Source: Melampsora larici-populina 98AG31
Lineage: Eukaryota; Basidiomycota; Pucciniomycetes; Pucciniales; Melampsoraceae
NCBI RefSeq assembly: GCF_000204055.1
Contig: NW_006768766.1
Location: forward strand, 962,706 to 1,026,705
DNA length: 64,000 bases
Reading direction: 5' to 3'
Under the pieces are notes generated by a model, which saw nothing but the letters and a program-made list of their open reading frames with translations, was not told where the DNA came from and did no database searches. Shown here in pieces: positions 35,030 to 47,616 of this stretch; the stretch's first letter is position 1; the number at the start of each line of letters is the position of its first letter. The position numbers were made by a program, and so were the translations under genes.

Positions 35030-36445
35030 TTACAAGGATTTCAATTTTGCTTTGAACGCTTCCATCTCAGCCTTCTGCTTCTCACTTTTTATCATATCAC
35101 ATTTACGGATCAACTCATCTGCATAATTCTCAACCAATGTTTCTCGATAAATTTCCCACTCTTCATCACTCCTGTTGCCTTGCATGTCAGTAATCTGGTT
35201 GAGACGTTGAACTATACTTTTAGCAATTTGACAAGACAATCCAAATCGTGTTATATTTGCGTCCTCCGGTTGAATAGGTTGATGATCATGAGTAAAAGTC
35301 TTGGAGTGAGTAATATAGTGTTTGATGTCTGATGCCCAAACCATTTCAACAACTCCATCACATCCATCAAAATCAATCTCAAAATTGTAGTCAGGAAATA
35401 CAAATCGAGCTCCTTTAGTATAGCCATGCTTTGAGGTTCTTCCACGTCAATAGAGTCTCCCAGTATCTCGATGAATTAGACCAAATAATCCAAAGGTATA
35501 GCCAGAATGATTGTTATCAACATGCACCTTGTTAGCAAACTCGTCACGTGTGACAACAAAATTGGAACCAAAGACACGTCCATTGGGTGATTTAGAAAAT
35601 GACTTTGATGCCCAGGATGGTCATTCACAGTTGGATTGAAAGGCACCAAGGGATAGAGAGGAAAAATGTTCAGCTAGGAAGTGATTGATGTAAGGAAGAT
35701 ACATCTGACGTCGTAAGTCATTTTCCATACGAGCCACAAGTCGTGCAGTGGTCATTTTGAAAGCGTAAGGACCTAGTATACAGAACGATAAAATCAATGT
35801 CTCCTCAAAATCATAGAAAAGTCAAAAAGATCATACTAATAGATACAAACCACCAAATTTTTTCTTCCTGTATCCACCATGAAACCCTACCACAAACATC
35901 TGACCAGACTTCATGTGCTTTAGAGCTTCAGCTGCACCATTTGTCACACAGCAATATCAAGCAGTTCCATGTTGATATAAAGTCATCATTCGTTATTGAA
36001 GTTTTCAAATAGTTTTGCACACTCAGGTACAAGTTCACGCTTCAATTTTCCGTTGTTCAACCGTTTTTCAGTATAATCACGTTCGTTGAATCGGACCACA
36101 GCAAGGAGCTTGGTTCCATATTTATTCAATAAGACTACAGTACCAAAAGTGAGTGATAAATACTTTTGTTTTCCATGCTCATTTCGAAAAATAAATGTAG
36201 CATCTCTAGGAAGACCAAATTGATCACAGATCTTTTGTTTAAATTCAGCACGGATGGGAGCTCTTTTCTCAGCTCGATTCATGTTCAAGATTGGATCAGA
36301 AGAAGGGGTTGGAGGATTTTGATGATTAACCCAACGAGCAACTATCTTGCTTTTCTTAATTGCTATTCAAATTTCCCCTTGATGAGCATTGAACTTCTTT
36401 TGACTGTGTTTACGTGATGGAGATTTGTATTTGTTCTTATCACTA
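35030..36445 (-). pseudogene. TET/JBP-like 2-oxoglutarate/Fe(II) dioxygenase
   Basis: Minus-strand blocks in order: a basic linker, SLTFGTVVLLNKYGTKLLAV, MFVVGFHGGYRKKKFGG, then NFVVTRDEFANKVHVDNNHS. The last holds an HxD iron-binding pair and is followed by FGLFGLIHR. Next come GARFVFPDYNFEIDFD, VEMVWASDIKHYITHSKT (candidate distal histidine) and ITRFG (candidate 2-oxoglutarate-binding arginine). The C-terminus is a charged helix ending at 35030. Enzymes of this family oxidise 5-methylcytosine or thymine in DNA, and basidiomycete versions are often carried with KDZ elements. In-frame TGA codons at 36367 and 35447, and a further break near 35990-35950, make this copy a relic. Residue assignments are from motif reading, not alignment. 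Confidence 0.6.
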
Positions 36446-36959
36446 ATAAAATGTAAAAATGAAATATCATCAGTTTAGGAATCCTAATGGTCAGAGAGCA
36501 TCACACGTTGAGTGTCCATCCAACACTTGGATAATGATGACTAGGGCTGGCATAAGGTCTGCGTCAAACCCTACCCACAAGATTCTGGTGCGTGAAGCCA
36601 ACCCAGTCTTGGGGAGGACAAGTACAGTTGAACCTCATGAAGTGACCGTAGGTCATAATTATCCAAAACCAAATTGATAGTGGAATGGTGTTGACATCAA
36701 GTAGTCCTACATCCACAAAGTGAAGAATGAACATGCAAGATACAACATCATCCACTATCAAATTGGCCTGTGAGACTTCTGCGTGTACTGGTCTCTGACC
36801 ATAATGGAAGAAAGAATGAGGTTGAATCTCACATCATTATGAAGATTTAATTGGATGAATCGAAAGATGAAAACTCTCAATTCCTTTGCAAAAATTGAGA
36901 TGACAGTTTTGAGGTTAAATAAATTTAATTTGATTGGTTTGGACAGTGAGATGTTAAGA

Positions 36960-37265
36960 CAATTGATTTTGGTGGAATGTGATGAAAACAAATTGGTTTG
37001 GTTGAATTGAATGGAAACAATTTGTTCCGGTTGAATCAAATGGAATCAATTGTTGGAATTGAATGAAAACAATTGTTGGAATCAAATGGAAACAATTGTT
37101 GGAATCGAATGAGAACGATTGTTGGAATCGAATGAAAATGATTTGTTTTTTGTTTAATTGTGATTTGTTTTTTGTTTAATTGCAATTTGTTTTTCGTTTA
37201 ATTGAATGAGAACAATTTGTTTTCCGTTTAATTGAATGAGAAAGATTTGTTTTGGTCGAATAGTA
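36960..37265. repeat. Degenerate ~24-bp tandem repeats
   Basis: Units such as ATGGAAACAATTGTTGGAAT are followed by TTTGTTTAATTG-type units, many copies in a row with substitutions. The flanking 36446-36960 has no gene. Confidence 0.7.
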
Positions 37266-37269
37266 AATT

Positions 37270-37358
37270 GAAATGATTAGGGGTAGGGGAATGATCCGCG
37301 TCCCACAGGGGTTTCACTTTGGGGATCCCCAAAGCTCCGGGGACGGGGCGAGGGCCTA
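37270..37358 (-). mobile_element. Solo hAT-like terminal repeat
   Basis: On the minus strand it begins TAGGCCCTCGCCCCGTCCCC, one base different from the TAGGCCTTCGCCCCG terminus of the intact hAT element at 58594. It continues GC-rich for about 90 bp. No partner end or transposase is nearby. A related, more decayed GC patch lies at 6357-6400. Confidence 0.6.
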
Positions 37359-37450
37359 GACATGTAGTGTGTCATGTCACAAGCAAATGAACAATACACA
37401 AGGTGGCCACTTGGTGAAGTTGTGGGTCAAATTTGACATTTGATCTTCAT

Positions 37451-37790
37451 GACCGCCCGGTTTTCAGAGGGGGCGGTCAGCGTTGCATACAGCTGAAATC
37501 TGTCCATACAGGTGAAATGCTGTTCACAAACGCCCGGAATTTGAATTCCGGGCGGTCACGGTGAAGCGCACCCGGGCTGGGTTTAGTATTTTCCTTTTTT
37601 ATTTGGCCTTTTTCTCCTTGAGTGTTCCCATTCAATTCCAATTTTGCTCATTATTTGGGCAGTAAACCCTTTGAACACCTATTGTTAGCCGGGTCTGGCT
37701 GGGTTACTATTATGAGCCGTACCAGGCTGTGGGACACCTATTGTAAGCCGTGACAGGCTGGGCTGCTATCCTAAGCCGGGCCAGGCGTAC
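37451..37790. repeat. GC-rich foldback and two ~58-bp tandem units
   Basis: GACCGCCCGG (37451) and CCGGGCGGTC (about 37548) face each other, and CGCCCGGAATTTGAATTCCG is part of a near-perfect palindrome inside. At 37675-37790 two units starting CACCTATTGT(T/A)AGCCG repeat. Confidence 0.55.
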
Positions 37791-38111
37791 GTTCCTTTCC
37801 ATTTTAAATATGTCATTATCTACCTCAGAAAAAGGAAAAAATAACAAAGTGGTAACCTTCTCTTTCACTCACTGTACCTTTGCCTGATACATTGGCATAG
37901 ATACAGTGTTTGCAGATTCTCTTTCTTGAAAATATTGAACATTTTCAACTATTGAGACAACTAGGAAACATGATCCTAAGATAATAGAACGGTTCTGGAG
38001 TATTGGAAGTGTGATATGGAGGAAAGGACAAACCAAGAAGGATGATATGGAGGAAAAAACCGGAGTAAATAGGAAGGAAAAAGCGGAGTGCGTGACTTCT
38101 AATACAAATTG

Positions 38112-39221
38112 TTACTTACCACTGGTGTCTAATCCTTGCACCTTGCTTCCATCGCCACTCTCTTCTTCTCCTTCTTCCCCCTCTTCTATTCCTTTCCATT
38201 CTTCTTCTTCACCCAAATTTTGATTTTCTTCCTCATGGTTCTCTTGATCTTCTAACTCCTGTCTTTCATTTTGTCTCCTCTCTAACGTTGACCGTCTCAA
38301 CCCCCTAGGTTGTCTTCCATGCATGCTTCCATTGTTTGATAGAGGTCTATTTGAAGTGTTGCTTCCAGCTCCATTTTGACACCTTGCTGTGTTCACTCCT
38401 CTCTTTGGTGTTATGAGACAATTTCCAGGTTTGATTCCTGTAGTTGCTGCTGCTGCTCTTGTTGGTCTTCTATTCAGATTAGCTTCTGTTTGCTCAATTT
38501 GATTTCAAAGGGACATCTTCTATTTTGTTTTTTCTTCTTTCTTAACTTCCTAAGTATTTTGTTTGGCCGTGTTGAGTTTTAATTTTATTGATTGAACATA
38601 TTGTTTGAACTTCAATTATGAAAATAAAGATTTTTTATAAAATCCAAAAAGGTTAAAGGAAAAGGCAAACCTTAGGATTGGTGTCCCAAACTTGAGCGTG
38701 AGAACTAATGCACTGTGCAAATGAATCGTGGGCAAGGAGAATTGGTTTGTAGTTCCTTCCCCCGAAATTGGGTTTGTGCATGACATGTAATACTATCTGT
38801 CGTGTATTATTTTCACCGTTTGTGGACACAGCCCACCAAAGCGTTCCTTTTTTGGTGTGTTCAAACCTATTTCAATATGCCCTCATTTCTCTCTTACATA
38901 TTTTAACATCAATGGTGTAGCTCTTGTATAGTCCACATAAGTCATATACCATACATTTTTTGGTATTTGACCCGTCAGCTTATCTTGCTTTTTAGAAGAA
39001 CTACTAGCTGCTATATTCAGATCTAATTCTATCCATTGGTCATTAATGATTGTAAGAGGAAAGTGAATATCCATTTTCTTTAAATGTTTGTTTCGGTAGT
39101 GATTAGATGATCTGAAATTTTGATCTGAGACCAGACCAGTTTTGTGACCCTTCATGGGGTTCATGTTCTTAGCTGATCCTGATTGTACTGGTGTTTCTAA
39201 CAATTTCACAAAAATCAACAA
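38112..39221 (-). pseudogene. Unrecognised minus-strand coding relic
   Basis: Three coding-like pieces align on the minus strand. The first, at 39221-38883, includes QIPKNVWYMTYVDYTRATPL. The second, at about 38860-38670, is broken by stops in each frame but reads KGTLWWAVSTNGENNTRQIV and NFGGRNYKPILLAHDSFAQC before a GTTTGC donor-like site. The third, at 38396-38112, is a very acidic tail. A frame change or TGA separates the first two. I do not recognise the family; a multi-copy element protein is the likeliest source. Confidence 0.35.
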
Positions 39222-39307
39222 TTTTTGTATTACCCATGGCTAACACCATCTTTGCTATGTCTACAGATATTTCTACCAACAACAGATGTCAGTTCCTAAT
39301 CTCCTTA

Positions 39308-39385
39308 CACTACGAAAAAAATAATATTTTCCGCGCGGAAAATAAAATCCTACATGTTTCAAAATGAAGAGCGCGGAAAATTTTA
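39308..39385 (+). mobile_element. CACTA-like terminus without partner
   Basis: CACTACGAAAAAAATAATAT begins a segment with the palindrome TTTTCCGCGCGGAAAA at 39327-39342 and a second GCGCGGAAAA at about 39370. The style matches the CACTA-like MITE at 9681, but I find no opposite end. The flanking 39231-40002 has no recognisable gene. Confidence 0.4.
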
Positions 39386-40002
39386 ATGCTATGTAACCTC
39401 ACATTAATTGCAATCCTAGTGTTACAAACACTCTCATCACTCATTCACTGTTGGTTTCATAAGCTCGCTGTACTTTGTTTTTGAGTCAAAGTCTCCTACT
39501 ACCGAGATTTTCATGTGAGAAACCCTCTGGAACCCTCCCATTATGCTCTGCACAGAGCATACCCGTCAGCAGAATCTTATGCCGACATTTGAAAAACTTC
39601 AATTAAGAATGATACTTTGAGTGGCTGATGTGACCAACCATGTACTCATGGCTCTGTATCCGTTTTGCTGTTTGGAATCCGCATCAAATATACACAAATA
39701 TTCTATAGTTAATTACACTAATGCACATGCACGTAATTGGATATTCCCAAGAACTCTGATGTCACCTATCTTTCGACTTTCAACACCTCATTTCTCAGAA
39801 GATATCAAATCTCATGACTCCTCTTCTTCAAAAGTAATTGGAAGCAGGTGGGGAGTCATCAGGATTCAGCCTCATGTTGGCACGATAACCTCGAGATCAA
39901 GTCATCCCAACATTTAGGATATTCTGGAATACGGAATTTAATGAAGTATGTGTACTCCAGCTAGATCCTGTTGTAACCGTACATATAAAGCTTAATTAGT
40001 CC

Positions 40003-41917
40003 ATGGTCGATTCCTCCAATCATCCAAAACCAATCATAATGATTTCAGATAGATTTGATCTGAACATTCCTGGAGTCGGCAAGCAGGCCATGCTTGACTG
40101 GATGCACATCAATCAACCTATGACATTCATCAAGAAAAATGAAAGCAAGAATGAAGTAGCTCAGAAGGTGCGAGAGGCGCAACCCGACCGTAAGCCCCTA
40201 CTTTTGTCCTCCTCGATCTTGTTCTGTATATCTCCATTTTTCCCTTCTTATTCTCGCAATTATATATACTTAAGGCCAACTCGACTTTTCTCTACGTGTG
40301 CGCATATATCATCTTAATCATTATCAACTCAATACTTTATCTGTCATAGTTTTTCCTGACCCATTCAGCAAAGAGCCTCTGAGTCTGGACTGTCAATCTA
40401 TAGCATTGAGAAACCCACATCCGCCGGAACCGTCAGCTTCAGCAAATGGTATTTCTATGGTTTTTTTTCTGTCCATTCAAGGTGCCAATTTGATTGTTCC
40501 TCCCTTTTTCAACTCGCAGAAATTAAAGTGAAAGACACAGAAGGTGTCATCAAAATGAAACGGAGTTCATCGCCTGGGAATCAACTGCCCAACAAGAAGA
40601 GGGTAGTATTGGGGAAATCTTGCTTATCAAAAAGTGCACTTTGCTCCCAATTACCTGGAGCCCTAGATCAAGGTGCTATCAGAGTCGATGGCAAGGTAAA
40701 AAGAAAGGCGAGTCTCTCCTACACAGATCAAGTTATCAAAATAAAAGGTTTGTATCATCAAATATACACTCATCATCGTGCGGGTCTTCTTTTGTTTACA
40801 GAGTGTTTGATACGACAGCTTACCCAGCCCCAAAGCATCTGGATCTCACAAGGTTTGTCAACTATCAACCTTTTTATTCCCTCCATCTCTCCAACCATTT
40901 GAAGATACACTAAAGGAAAGGATGATCATCAGTTCAGGGAGGCGTCCAAGGAAGCAAATCTTCGGCCTTTTGATTCAACTTGTTCTGAACGCGGTACTAC
41001 TAGTGGTATTGTGAAGGTAGAGGTAGAAGACCGAAAGCCATTCCACAACCGTCAGAAATCGGACACTGCCCCTCAAAGCAAGCCAAATCCAACGACTGCT
41101 CCTTCAATCAACCCCTCAGAGTCCGCTCCCCACATCACCCAGCAAGCATCACAGCAAGAACGACTTGTGTCACTGACTCCCGAGGACACCACACAGCCTT
41201 AACAATACGCTAACGATCTTATATTCTTTTCAGATCTTGATTTGTTTGAGCTCGAGAACATTGGTGGGCTTCCATCTTTTCTTCAGCAATTTGTTGGTCC
41301 ATCTGACAATTAATCTCTATGCTTAGTGGACGGTCGAGACATCCTGCCAATTGCGCCAAATTATCAGAGTGTTCAGATCACTCCAATTGCTAGCTCATTG
41401 ATTCCAAGCAATGAGACTGAATCAAATCCATCCAACCATAACACGAAGAGGTCAGGTCTCAATGTATTCCAAGATGAGAGACATAGATCTCTTCAATGTG
41501 TGTTGGTATATTTTCATAGAATTGTATTTTGATCTTTCTTTGAGCTGATATTCAGTAATCTTTATAGTGTCTATGCTTGAAGAACGTATGGATTCTATCG
41601 AGAAAAAAATTGATTCCCTTCAGGAGCTTCGAGCACGCGTGGCAACTGTAGAAGAGGACATTCAAGTGGTTCGACAGCGCATTGCTTGCGTGGAAACAGA
41701 TAACCAAAAAGACAAAAAAATCCTTGAAGAAGTCACTGAAAATCGTATGAAACTGCTTGAAGGTAATGTGAAAGAATTACGCTCGGTGTTGACCAAAGCA
41801 ACTGGCGATGTTGAAGCACATGGTAAGGTACTACTAGGCTTATTAGAAGAAGACTATGATGAACAAGGATCAGAAAGGAGCATAGAAGGAGTGGAGTCTA
41901 GCTTAGGTAGTTTGTGA
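40003..41917 (+). CDS. Unknown multi-exon protein with C-terminal coiled coil
   Basis: Likely exons run from an ATG at 40003 (FDLNIPGVGKQAMLDWMHI), through GTAAGC and GTATTT introns, into a basic block (40520-40746). The later part is RPFDSTCSERGTTSG (about 40985) and a segment ending near 41200. A short acidic exon (41236-41310), 41330-41497 and a coiled-coil exon (41567-41917) follow. The last begins LEERMDSIEKKIDSLQELRA. The coiled coil predicts oligomerisation. Some junctions, near 41200 and 41310, lack a good donor, so the model may be wrong or the gene decayed. No known domain is seen. The region from 41918 to 43039 holds nothing else. Confidence 0.4.
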
Positions 41918-43039
41918 AGGGTATGGTGTTATTATACTTGATGAAGAATCTCACATTTGTATGTTATGAGTCAAACTTTGTGGAATTGGAATTTTTTTGA
42001 GTGTTCACCTTTGTAAAAATGAGCACAATTCGAGAACTTCGATAGATTTCCACAAGTATCAAGTGAGAACAGTTGAAGTGCCGCAAGCGACTAGCGCTAG
42101 CTAGTGACATAAGGTAAGTTTACGTTGACAGGAGCCTACAAAGACAGAAAAGACTTTCTTTTTGTCATTTTACTGTCCATCTCACCTTCACGATTGACTT
42201 GATCTTGATCTTTATCACCAGCCTCCTGTTTTTCAAATCTGTCAGGATACGATTAGCTGTTTCCTGACAGTATTGCTTATTTTCGTATATTGAGGCCGTT
42301 ATATTGTCTCCATCTTGATCATTACAAACAATCATCAATGCACTGCTTGACTAGACCAAGTCTAATTGTTATTGTAACTACCTTATTTTATCTGTAGTTT
42401 GTATCGATATTTTTCACACCTTTCAGAAAAGAGGTGTTTCAATGTTGTGAGTTGGATGACTATGTCTTATTGGAAGGATGAAACATCACAAACAACCTGA
42501 AGGAGTCTGAGAATGAAAAGAAAAAACAATCACAGTAGTTTTGGACCAGAATTGAAAGAGAACACAAAAACGGAACAGAGAGCGAGTGATTACTCCAGAT
42601 CTTTTCAGCAAGGAAGAGGTTTAAACAAAATACGTGAAGAGGAAGAGATAATATATCTAGAACATATATGTATACTAAGAAACCCCCTTCCCAATGAATT
42701 CCTGATAATTCAATTCAGCAACCACTATTCATATTTACCACGTATTTTCTAATTACTCGATTTGACCAGCAAACAACGCACTAAAACAACGTAACCAACT
42801 GACTATGAAACCCTTCAATTCTGAACCTGAAAACACATCCTTGATATTTGCGCACAAACCAACTCTCAATTATAAGGTATAAGTATTGATCAACATGTGG
42901 CTTTTGATATATGGTGTCAGATATGGCTAGGTTTCAGGAGAAAGTTGATGTTTGACAAGGATGTCCCTAGCAAATTGAGTCTCAATTGATCACTGTCGAG
43001 TAAATTGAGAATAATAAAACTTCTTTTTGAATGAAAAAC

Positions 43040-43777
43040 TTACCTATGATGCTTGAGAAACGCTGTAATGAATCCAACATCTTGGACGCTCGTATTAAAC
43101 ATTTGCTGAAGGTATCTCAATGAAGCGTTTGTACATTTTAACTTTTCTTCGAGGTCTTCACATTCCGTTCGTGAGAGATTGGGCTGCCGTAACCAAAACT
43201 GAAGACTTTCAATGGACGCATGAGAATCTTGAAGGTGGTGTAAAGTCTCGTGGAGGGCCTCAATGGCTTCAGTTTCGATAAGCGCAAGTGCATCAATCTC
43301 TTCCTTCTGAAGAAACTTATAATTGGTGAGGAAGTACATGTTTAATTGTTCGGATGCAAGTCGATATTTTCCGTTCTTGAAGTTCATGAGACCCCACGCA
43401 TTGAAGTCGCCAATCCGTTTTGTGTTGAGATCTGCACTGGAGTTGATCCATCTGGTAGACTCTGCAGGTATGTAAATGGGGTTTCCGCATAAGGCTTGAA
43501 CATAATTTTTTTCACGGTTGAAAGAGGTGATGAATTGAGTTAAACACGGGGCAATCATTTCGATGAAAACTTTCAAGAGGAGCTCATGATTGTTGAAAGC
43601 ATTTTCAGTAAATCGAAGATGAGGATAAAATGCCAAGATTACCTCCACAATCTGGGAGGGTGTTGCTTTAGTTATGAACAAGTCGGGATCGATCCTAGGG
43701 TTATCTTCACCAACGACGTATTCAAGGATATAAGCAGGTAGGAAAACGGAAGAGTGGAACTCATTGCACAACACCAT
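43040..43777 (-). CDS. Unknown 245-residue protein
   Basis: An uninterrupted reading frame on the minus strand starts at 43777 and ends HHR-TAA at 43040. It is leucine/isoleucine-rich and probably all-helical, with an alternating charged C-terminal half (SRTECEDLEEKLKCTNASLR). The stop overlaps a good GTAAGT donor. Splicing to a CGACAG acceptor near 42988 would replace the last residue with about 20 others, so two C-termini are possible. There is no signal peptide or known motif. The length and lack of stops argue that it is real. Confidence 0.5.
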   Translation of the reverse strand: MVLCNEFHSSVFLPAYILEYVVGEDNPRIDPDLFITKATPSQIVEVILAFYPHLRFTENAFNNHELLLKVFIEMIAPCLTQFITSFNREKNYVQALCGNPIYIPAESTRWINSSADLNTKRIGDFNAWGLMNFKNGKYRLASEQLNMYFLTNYKFLQKEEIDALALIETEAIEALHETLHHLQDSHASIESLQFWLRQPNLSRTECEDLEEKLKCTNASLRYLQQMFNTSVQDVGFITAFLKHHR

Positions 43778-45573
43778 GATGCACTACTAATTGATTTAAA
43801 GATGATAATAATCCAATATATGAAGAGAGGGATCTAGAGGACGAGATGGGTTCAGATGGGGTCGTATATTATATGAACTTTGGGGAATTGCACTGATCAG
43901 AAGGTTGTAAAGCTTTTGATCTTATGTTCTTTCCTAGATGGAATCAACGTGCATATAATCAAGAGTAATTAAGTATAATTACTGTCAATTATATCCATGC
44001 ACTCAAACTGAGACACCGTAGATCCCCAAAGTTGATTCAGGTTATTTTCTTGTATGTACAATGTATTTCCATGTATTTTGAACAACTTCTCGCTCCATTC
44101 AAAACATTGAATGGTAACTAAGAAGACTGTACATTCCTTTTAATTATCTGATCAGCGCGTCATGAATTGACAAACTCTGTGGCAAGCTACAAGAATATCG
44201 GTGTTGTCGTAGATCAGAAGTCGGATTCCCTTATAGCTTCTGCATCCCGAAAGTCACAGGTGTGTTTTCTACGTACCAACACGGTAACATTCATAAAGAT
44301 AAATGATATTGGATAAGTCAGCACGTGTTATGATCATTAGAGGTAAGACTTGTATACTTGGTGAAGACATCGGGATCAGGTGAGCGTAATAGCATGCGCG
44401 CGTATTGATATATGTTTTGAGCCTTGCTGAGCTCTTTATAATAGCCGTCCTGGATCTCTCTGTCTATGGCAATGATCGTGTTGTGTAAATTCTAAAGTTC
44501 TTGGATGTTGAAGCAATTGTATTTTTCTATATGACAAGCAAGAGGTTGATCTTATGCAGTACAGTAGAAACCGTGACGGAGGCACAGTTTGATCCACTCA
44601 AATGATCTGACTCGGTCCGGCGGATTATCTTGTGCTAATTTGATCTTGGTTCTTGATTATGAATCAATAGAATCTTGGCAATTCCTTTCAATCAAACTTG
44701 ATCAGAACTCAGTAACAAAAGTATTCATTAACAGAGCAATGGATGTGTACGGTTTTGTTCTTGATGTTGAAAGGCTGTGGGATTAATATTTTCTCTTGTG
44801 TCTTCTTGTACACATGAATCCATTCTTTGAGTGGTTGGCTTTGTCCCAATTCCACAAACCTCTCAGAAGAAGTGGGCTCACAAAACAAACGCACATTAAT
44901 TAGTGGCCCCTCTTTTTGAGGGTATCTGCTATATTTGTTTGAATAAAAAGTCACACAAAGCGTTAAAAGCTATATAAGTTGATAATTTACCATGGACACC
45001 AATATGACTAACGTGAAAGGACCTTAATTACCAACCAATCATAATATATTTTGCTCTATCACTGACGCTTGAGCGCGTGGCTACTAGAGCCTGTACTATA
45101 ATCCCTGTGTGTGATTCTCGGACACAAAGACCTCAGATTTGGCACTAGATGAGGTGGCAAAGTGTAATTATTGGATGACTGTTCCGGCTTGGCAACCAGG
45201 AGGATTCTGAGGTAGTTGATTATTAGTCAATCCTACCTTCAAGCTATTGGGTGGTATTTGATGTGATTGGTGATGATGATCAAACTTGATCAAAGGATCT
45301 CAGATCAGGCCTTGGATACAGCCAAAATCATAAGATCAATCCTTTCCCTTGATGAGTTCAAATTCTAGGTAAATTCTTTGCGTCTACATCCAGTTTCTTG
45401 AAATTTCAAGCATCTTTATGTCACCAGTTATGGCAAATTGTTTTTCTTCAAAGTCACATTTGATTCTATTTTGATTCTTGAGCGATCTTTTTGATCACAT
45501 TGCAGCAGCATAAAAGTTCTTCACCAGCATCATTACTACGTCTATACTCAAAGCGTTAGGTAATCAATCAATC
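43778..45573. other. Gene-free spacer
   Basis: AT-rich sequence with only short chance frames. I see no domain, RNA gene or strong repeat. Confidence 0.45.
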
Positions 45574-47616
45574 ATGTCTTCAAAGCCCAATTTGACATCG
45601 AGCCGTTGGAGTCTACGTAACATCAAATTTCCGGACAAACAGGTCGAACCCTGTCCAATAGAAAGCACAGTGTCAAACACGTCAAGACTGATTGAAAAAA
45701 CAAAGACCAAGAAAAGGAAAAACGAAACCAATCTGCGACCAAGTGAGGCTTCATCTAGACAAAAAGCTCATTTAAATACTGCTTTATACTAGTTATAAGA
45801 TGTGATTCAACAAACATGCAGATGTAAATCAGACGACCGATACCACAATAAAAACATCCCTTGAAGATGTGGGTGTGTCAGTGGGGGCAAATACTACTTG
45901 TGAACGACTCCTAGACCTACTCAATTCCCGCATCAACCCAAAGAGGCCTCGCCTGTCTGGTGACAGGAGGAGAATTCCGTCGAAACACGAACAAGTGAAG
46001 ACGACTGTTTCTCCTTCATCCACCGAAAACAATGTTTCTGCATTGCTTTCTACGGTTGATGTCTCAATTTATCATGTTTCGGACTTGGAGGATATCACCG
46101 TGTCAGTTTTGCTATAGCACCTCGACGTGCACACACAAAGCCGTTTGAAACAAAAATGAATGATTTTTGTTTTGGAATTGACTGGTAGACTTCGGTGTAC
46201 CCCAGAACTCCCCTTGTAGACGCCCATCAAAGGCCAACTGGATGTTGCTTGATCAGTGGTTATCTCTCAACCCGTTTCCACAGCCTTTATTTCGTTTTCA
46301 TATTTCCTGAACAGTCTAGTACTCATCATCCCATTGTTCAAACGTCTTCGCAAGGTTTACGTTTGATGAAATTGTGATTAGATATCTTGAGCCGTCCTGG
46401 CTAAATCCTCCTCAGTCTGTAGATAGTAACATCTAAAATCACATTTCCAACCTTTATATTCCAATCATTGCAATCGTATAAATTTTCAAATCGAAGTCTA
46501 ACAATGCGTTCGTTGATGGCTTATCTGTATCTACGCATTTCTATGCGATAGTGCTAATGCTACCTTCTTCCCAATAGCTTGCGCTAGTCATCACTGGAAG
46601 ACAGGGACTCCAGTGACTTCGCTGAAGTGTTTGAATGCTTCAGTTCAGCACTCGCTTCCCGAGTCTCAAGAAGCAATCTGCCATTCACTGGCTAGCTTCA
46701 CGAGGTTTCTACTTGGTTATGACAATATGAATAAGACATTTCCACCTGGTCCGACTAATGATGAACTTTGCACACTTCGGCCTCTCACTCAAGTTGAAAT
46801 CATGTCCAGCCGACAAGCCTTTTCAACAAATCCAACATCTGTTCAAGCCAAACCTACCAAAACTTCCATGTCTCTGTTCAAAATGTTGTGCCTCACCGAC
46901 TTGGAAAACCACGGTATTACCCGACTGTCATTTGAATGGAATGTGACAGACAGCTCTTGGAACCGCACAATGGCTTTGTTTGTTGTCAAGCATTGGCAAT
47001 ATGCCAAATCACAAGGCACGCTCACCGACTCAATTACTCCGTCCCACAACACGGAAGACATATGTCTTGGGACATTACTGCGATGGATTCGTGGCTGGGG
47101 TGTAGAAATTTGACAAGGCCGTTGATCCGCCCAAAAAAATCTTTGGAAGGAGACCTGCCGCAAGAAAAGAACTGTATGTGGTTCAATGCGATAATGAACA
47201 ACTTACCGTATACATATTGACGTGTTGTTACTCTTCAGCTGTTTAAATACCGTGTCAATTCACTATCCCGTCTTATAAAAACACACAATCTCCCCCAACA
47301 GGCATCTGACATTTTGCCTCATCAAGACTGTTGTTCCGAGACGGAATGGCAGCCTGAAGAGACGCATTGTCTGGCGGTTGGCTTAGTCTGGCGAAGTCAA
47401 CAATATACTTTGATATTACATCAAATCAACAAGCTTTCTTTCAAGTACTGCGAGTCTACAAAAGGCCAACTACTTGCCTCCTGGAGGTTTGATCAGATTC
47501 GGACACCCGCGACCTACACAGATGCAAAAGCTCCTGTTTGTCCCGGCCTGCCGGAGAATTGCTATGACCCTGTATTCCTTTCAAGTTTAAGTACAGAGGC
47601 AAAAATTTCACTTTGA
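45574..47616 (+). pseudogene. WN/WRS-family unknown protein, member B
   Basis: Pieces in order: a basic exon (45574-45789); 45834-46115 with INPKRPRLSGDRRR; 46193-46305; and 46600-47105 with GITRLSFEWNVTDSSWN then ALFVVKHWQYA. A basic RRPAARKEL segment near 47150 and a last exon (about 47238-47616) with LAVGLVWRSQQYTLILHQI and PGLPENCYDPVFLSSLS follow. The same ordered blocks occur in the genes at 52500-54239 and 58514-63628. The frame breaks near 47105, and the gap at 45790-45833 is too short for a normal intron, so this copy is probably decaying. The function is unknown. The 47617-48037 stretch after it is empty. Confidence 0.5.

Noticed and set aside
26015..36445. TGA read as a recoded amino acid (selenocysteine or altered code)
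   Set aside because: TGA is a normal stop in the intact genes and other stop types also break relics; a C-to-T mutation bias explains the TTGA excess better.
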